64,000 nucleotides of DNA, taken from positions 101,360-165,359 of the forward strand of contig JBLWGC010000041.1 in the NCBI GenBank assembly GCA_048772705.1, read 5' to 3'. The stretch comes from Leidyana gryllorum EB-2025a (taxonomy: Eukaryota; Apicomplexa). The translations under genes and the position numbers were made by a program. Below are positions 62,699 through 64,000 of the stretch, piece after piece; the stretch's first letter is position 1; each line of letters opens with the position of its first letter. The notes under the pieces were generated by a model. It saw only the letters and a program-made list of their open reading frames with translations, searched no databases and was not told the DNA's origin.

Positions 62699-64000
62699 TC
62701 ATGCCACAGATAAGGCGGTTGAGTCTGTGTGAAATCGCTGGCCTGCTCGCCGTCGATTTGATCCAAGGGAGCATGGCTGCTCCAATAGATCGATGGAAGC
62801 GAAACGAGTGGTCTTCACTTTACGCATCTCAATCTTCGTCTTCGAACTCGTTCTCGGCGACCACTCCGCGCTTCCATCCAAACTCTCCAACGCGCGACTC
62901 GACAATTGTGATGTCGCCCCACTACCCAATCGCGCCCATAAATCTGCCGAGGTTCCCTCAGCGAAAACTATGCGGAACTGTAAAGTGCCGACCGGTCGGC
63001 CCTCCACATCAGATAACTGCACAGGTAGCACAAAGACTCATTGCGTCAAAGACACCCTTACAATAGCCGACCCAAAAAGACCTTTTCGCCAACACCGCAT
63101 CACGCTCCAAAGATCTTGGAGTGCCGCTGATCCCAGCACTCGCATAGTTGAGCTCCCGCCTCCATCCACGCAGACAAACAATCTAGAAGTGAGGGAATTT
63201 GAGACCACACACACTCAGCCACACGCGGAGACGGAGACACGTGATTAGGAGGCATGTGACTGAGTTGCTTAAACGCTCGGTTACCTGAGGTCTGCTTCCC
63301 CATTATATTCGCTTTCGAGTTCTTCATTCCACTCCAAGCGGCTCCTATCATTTCTCATCCGTTCAGTATTCGCAGCGACCCGGTCGTCCAATAATATACT
63401 GCAATATAGATAATCGTCCAGACTGGTTAGCGAGAACCGTCTTGACTTTGCCACACAAGGTCCGAGACCCTCATAATACCAGGGTAAGTGTCCGGTCTTG
63501 GCACCCACTCGAGTTGAAAGACGATTTTGCCACGTGGCTCAAGCTGCAAAGCCGGTGTGCCGGTTCGGGAGGCAGAGCGGAAGACATACACAGACAACAC
63601 CTTCCTCACAACCGTTGCGCAGCACAGTTGCCAATCGCCGCATCCCAGTGGAGACGCAGTGTCCACCATCGAGAACTACGAAGCTGAGATTGGAAGTGAT
63701 ACAGCTTGCATTCGTTTGATCTCTCACTCCAGCTCGGGTTGATCAGTGTATGGAAACTTAAAAGCCGCTGTCAATGGGAGTTTTCCTTCTGTTGGGAGGA
63801 TCGCAGGGCAGGTGCCCTCGTGATATTCGTTGGCCCTCCCGGAAGGTAACCTCACCCCCACATTAACAGGCTAGTTGCCGGAGCATCGGTGAGAGCGGCA
63901 TGGCTTACCCAATGGTGGTCGAATTCAGATAGATTTACGAGTATGACCTTCAATTGTCCAGGTCTTCCTTTCAATGCCGACGGCCGAGGCGTCGCACTCA
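62699..64000 (-). CDS. multi-C2-domain protein (partial, runs off the right edge)
   Basis: Exons read leftward from the edge. GQLKVILVNLSEF (about 63955-63915) is a C2 first strand. After a long intron, GKLPLTAAFKFPYTDQPELE and FVVLDGGH follow. GKIVFQLEWVPRP (about 63530) is a C2-type final strand. SLDDYLYCSILLDDRVAANTERMRNDRSRLEWNEELESEY (about 63430-63310) contains the DxYxxVxL and WNE pattern of a C2 domain. A last exon has LSDVEGRPVGTLQFRIVFAEG. C2 domains bind phospholipid, often with calcium. Splice sites between these blocks are not settled. The start lies outside the window. The family could be ferlin, synaptotagmin-like or other; this cannot be decided. Confidence 0.5.

Noticed and set aside
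62569-63248. Plus-strand frames downstream of the small helical protein
   Set aside because: No domain is visible, and the minus strand shows C2-like sequence over the same bases.
1-64000. Search for tRNA, rRNA, CRISPR, transposons, LTR or virus-like elements
   Set aside because: No T-loop/D-loop pair, rRNA core, repeat-spacer array, terminal repeats, reverse transcriptase, integrase, transposase or capsid-like sequence was recognised by eye; small or diverged elements could be missed.

Overview
This is a gene-dense nuclear window of a eukaryote in the apicomplexan/alveolate lineage. Three genes give the placement: a class XIV (MyoA-type, gliding-motor) myosin at 49720-52502 and two alveolin-like cortical proteins in a head-to-head pair at 56440-59578. 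Base composition is balanced, introns are mostly 36-60 nt with GT-AG borders, and about 45 genes fit in 64 kb. A gregarine-grade or other early-branching apicomplexan, or a chrompodellid, fits better than Plasmodium or Toxoplasma, but no species can be named from sequence alone. I saw no rRNA, tRNA, transposon, virus-like element or CRISPR.

Layout. 0-7 kb: end of an unknown gene, a secreted two-domain PDI, mitochondrial monothiol glutaredoxin, ADF/cofilin, a four-pass membrane protein, a bacterial-type FGGY sugar kinase and a small acidic protein. 7-24 kb: WDR7/rabconnectin-3-beta-like V-ATPase regulator, two Ser/Pro-rich proteins with C-terminal cysteines flanking an AHA1-like protein, an unknown protein, a BSD-domain protein, an EDC4/Ge-1-like decapping scaffold and TFIIB. 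24-34 kb: PP2A scaffold subunit A, a bacterial-looking BtrH_N-like protein, myotubularin phosphatase, ABHD13-like hydrolase and phosphatidylglycerophosphate synthase. 34-45 kb: SmD3, RPB8, a polytopic membrane protein, a ubiquitin protease, PGM2-type phosphohexomutase, a mitochondrial-looking membrane protein, an unknown gene, SDF2-like protein with HDEL, and EBP2. 45-64 kb: unknown genes, L-threonine aldolase beside an SMR drug/metabolite transporter (both bacterial type), MyoA, a p24 cargo receptor with a very large Pro/Gln-rich lumenal insert, UDP-galactopyranose mutase, the alveolin pair, a CAF16-like ABC ATPase, further unknowns and a multi-C2 protein running off the right edge.

Architecture. 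Genes are packed almost without spacers. Divergent start codons can be 16-26 bp apart, tandem genes 8-19 bp apart, and several convergent coding regions touch or overlap at their stop codons. Many introns carry a near-palindrome of the form ACACGTGTGT toward their 3' half. Four intron-free genes resemble bacterial families and are candidates for horizontal acquisition.

Exon structures were read by eye from reading frame, GT-AG borders and family similarity. Family names come from recognised motifs, not from database searches.
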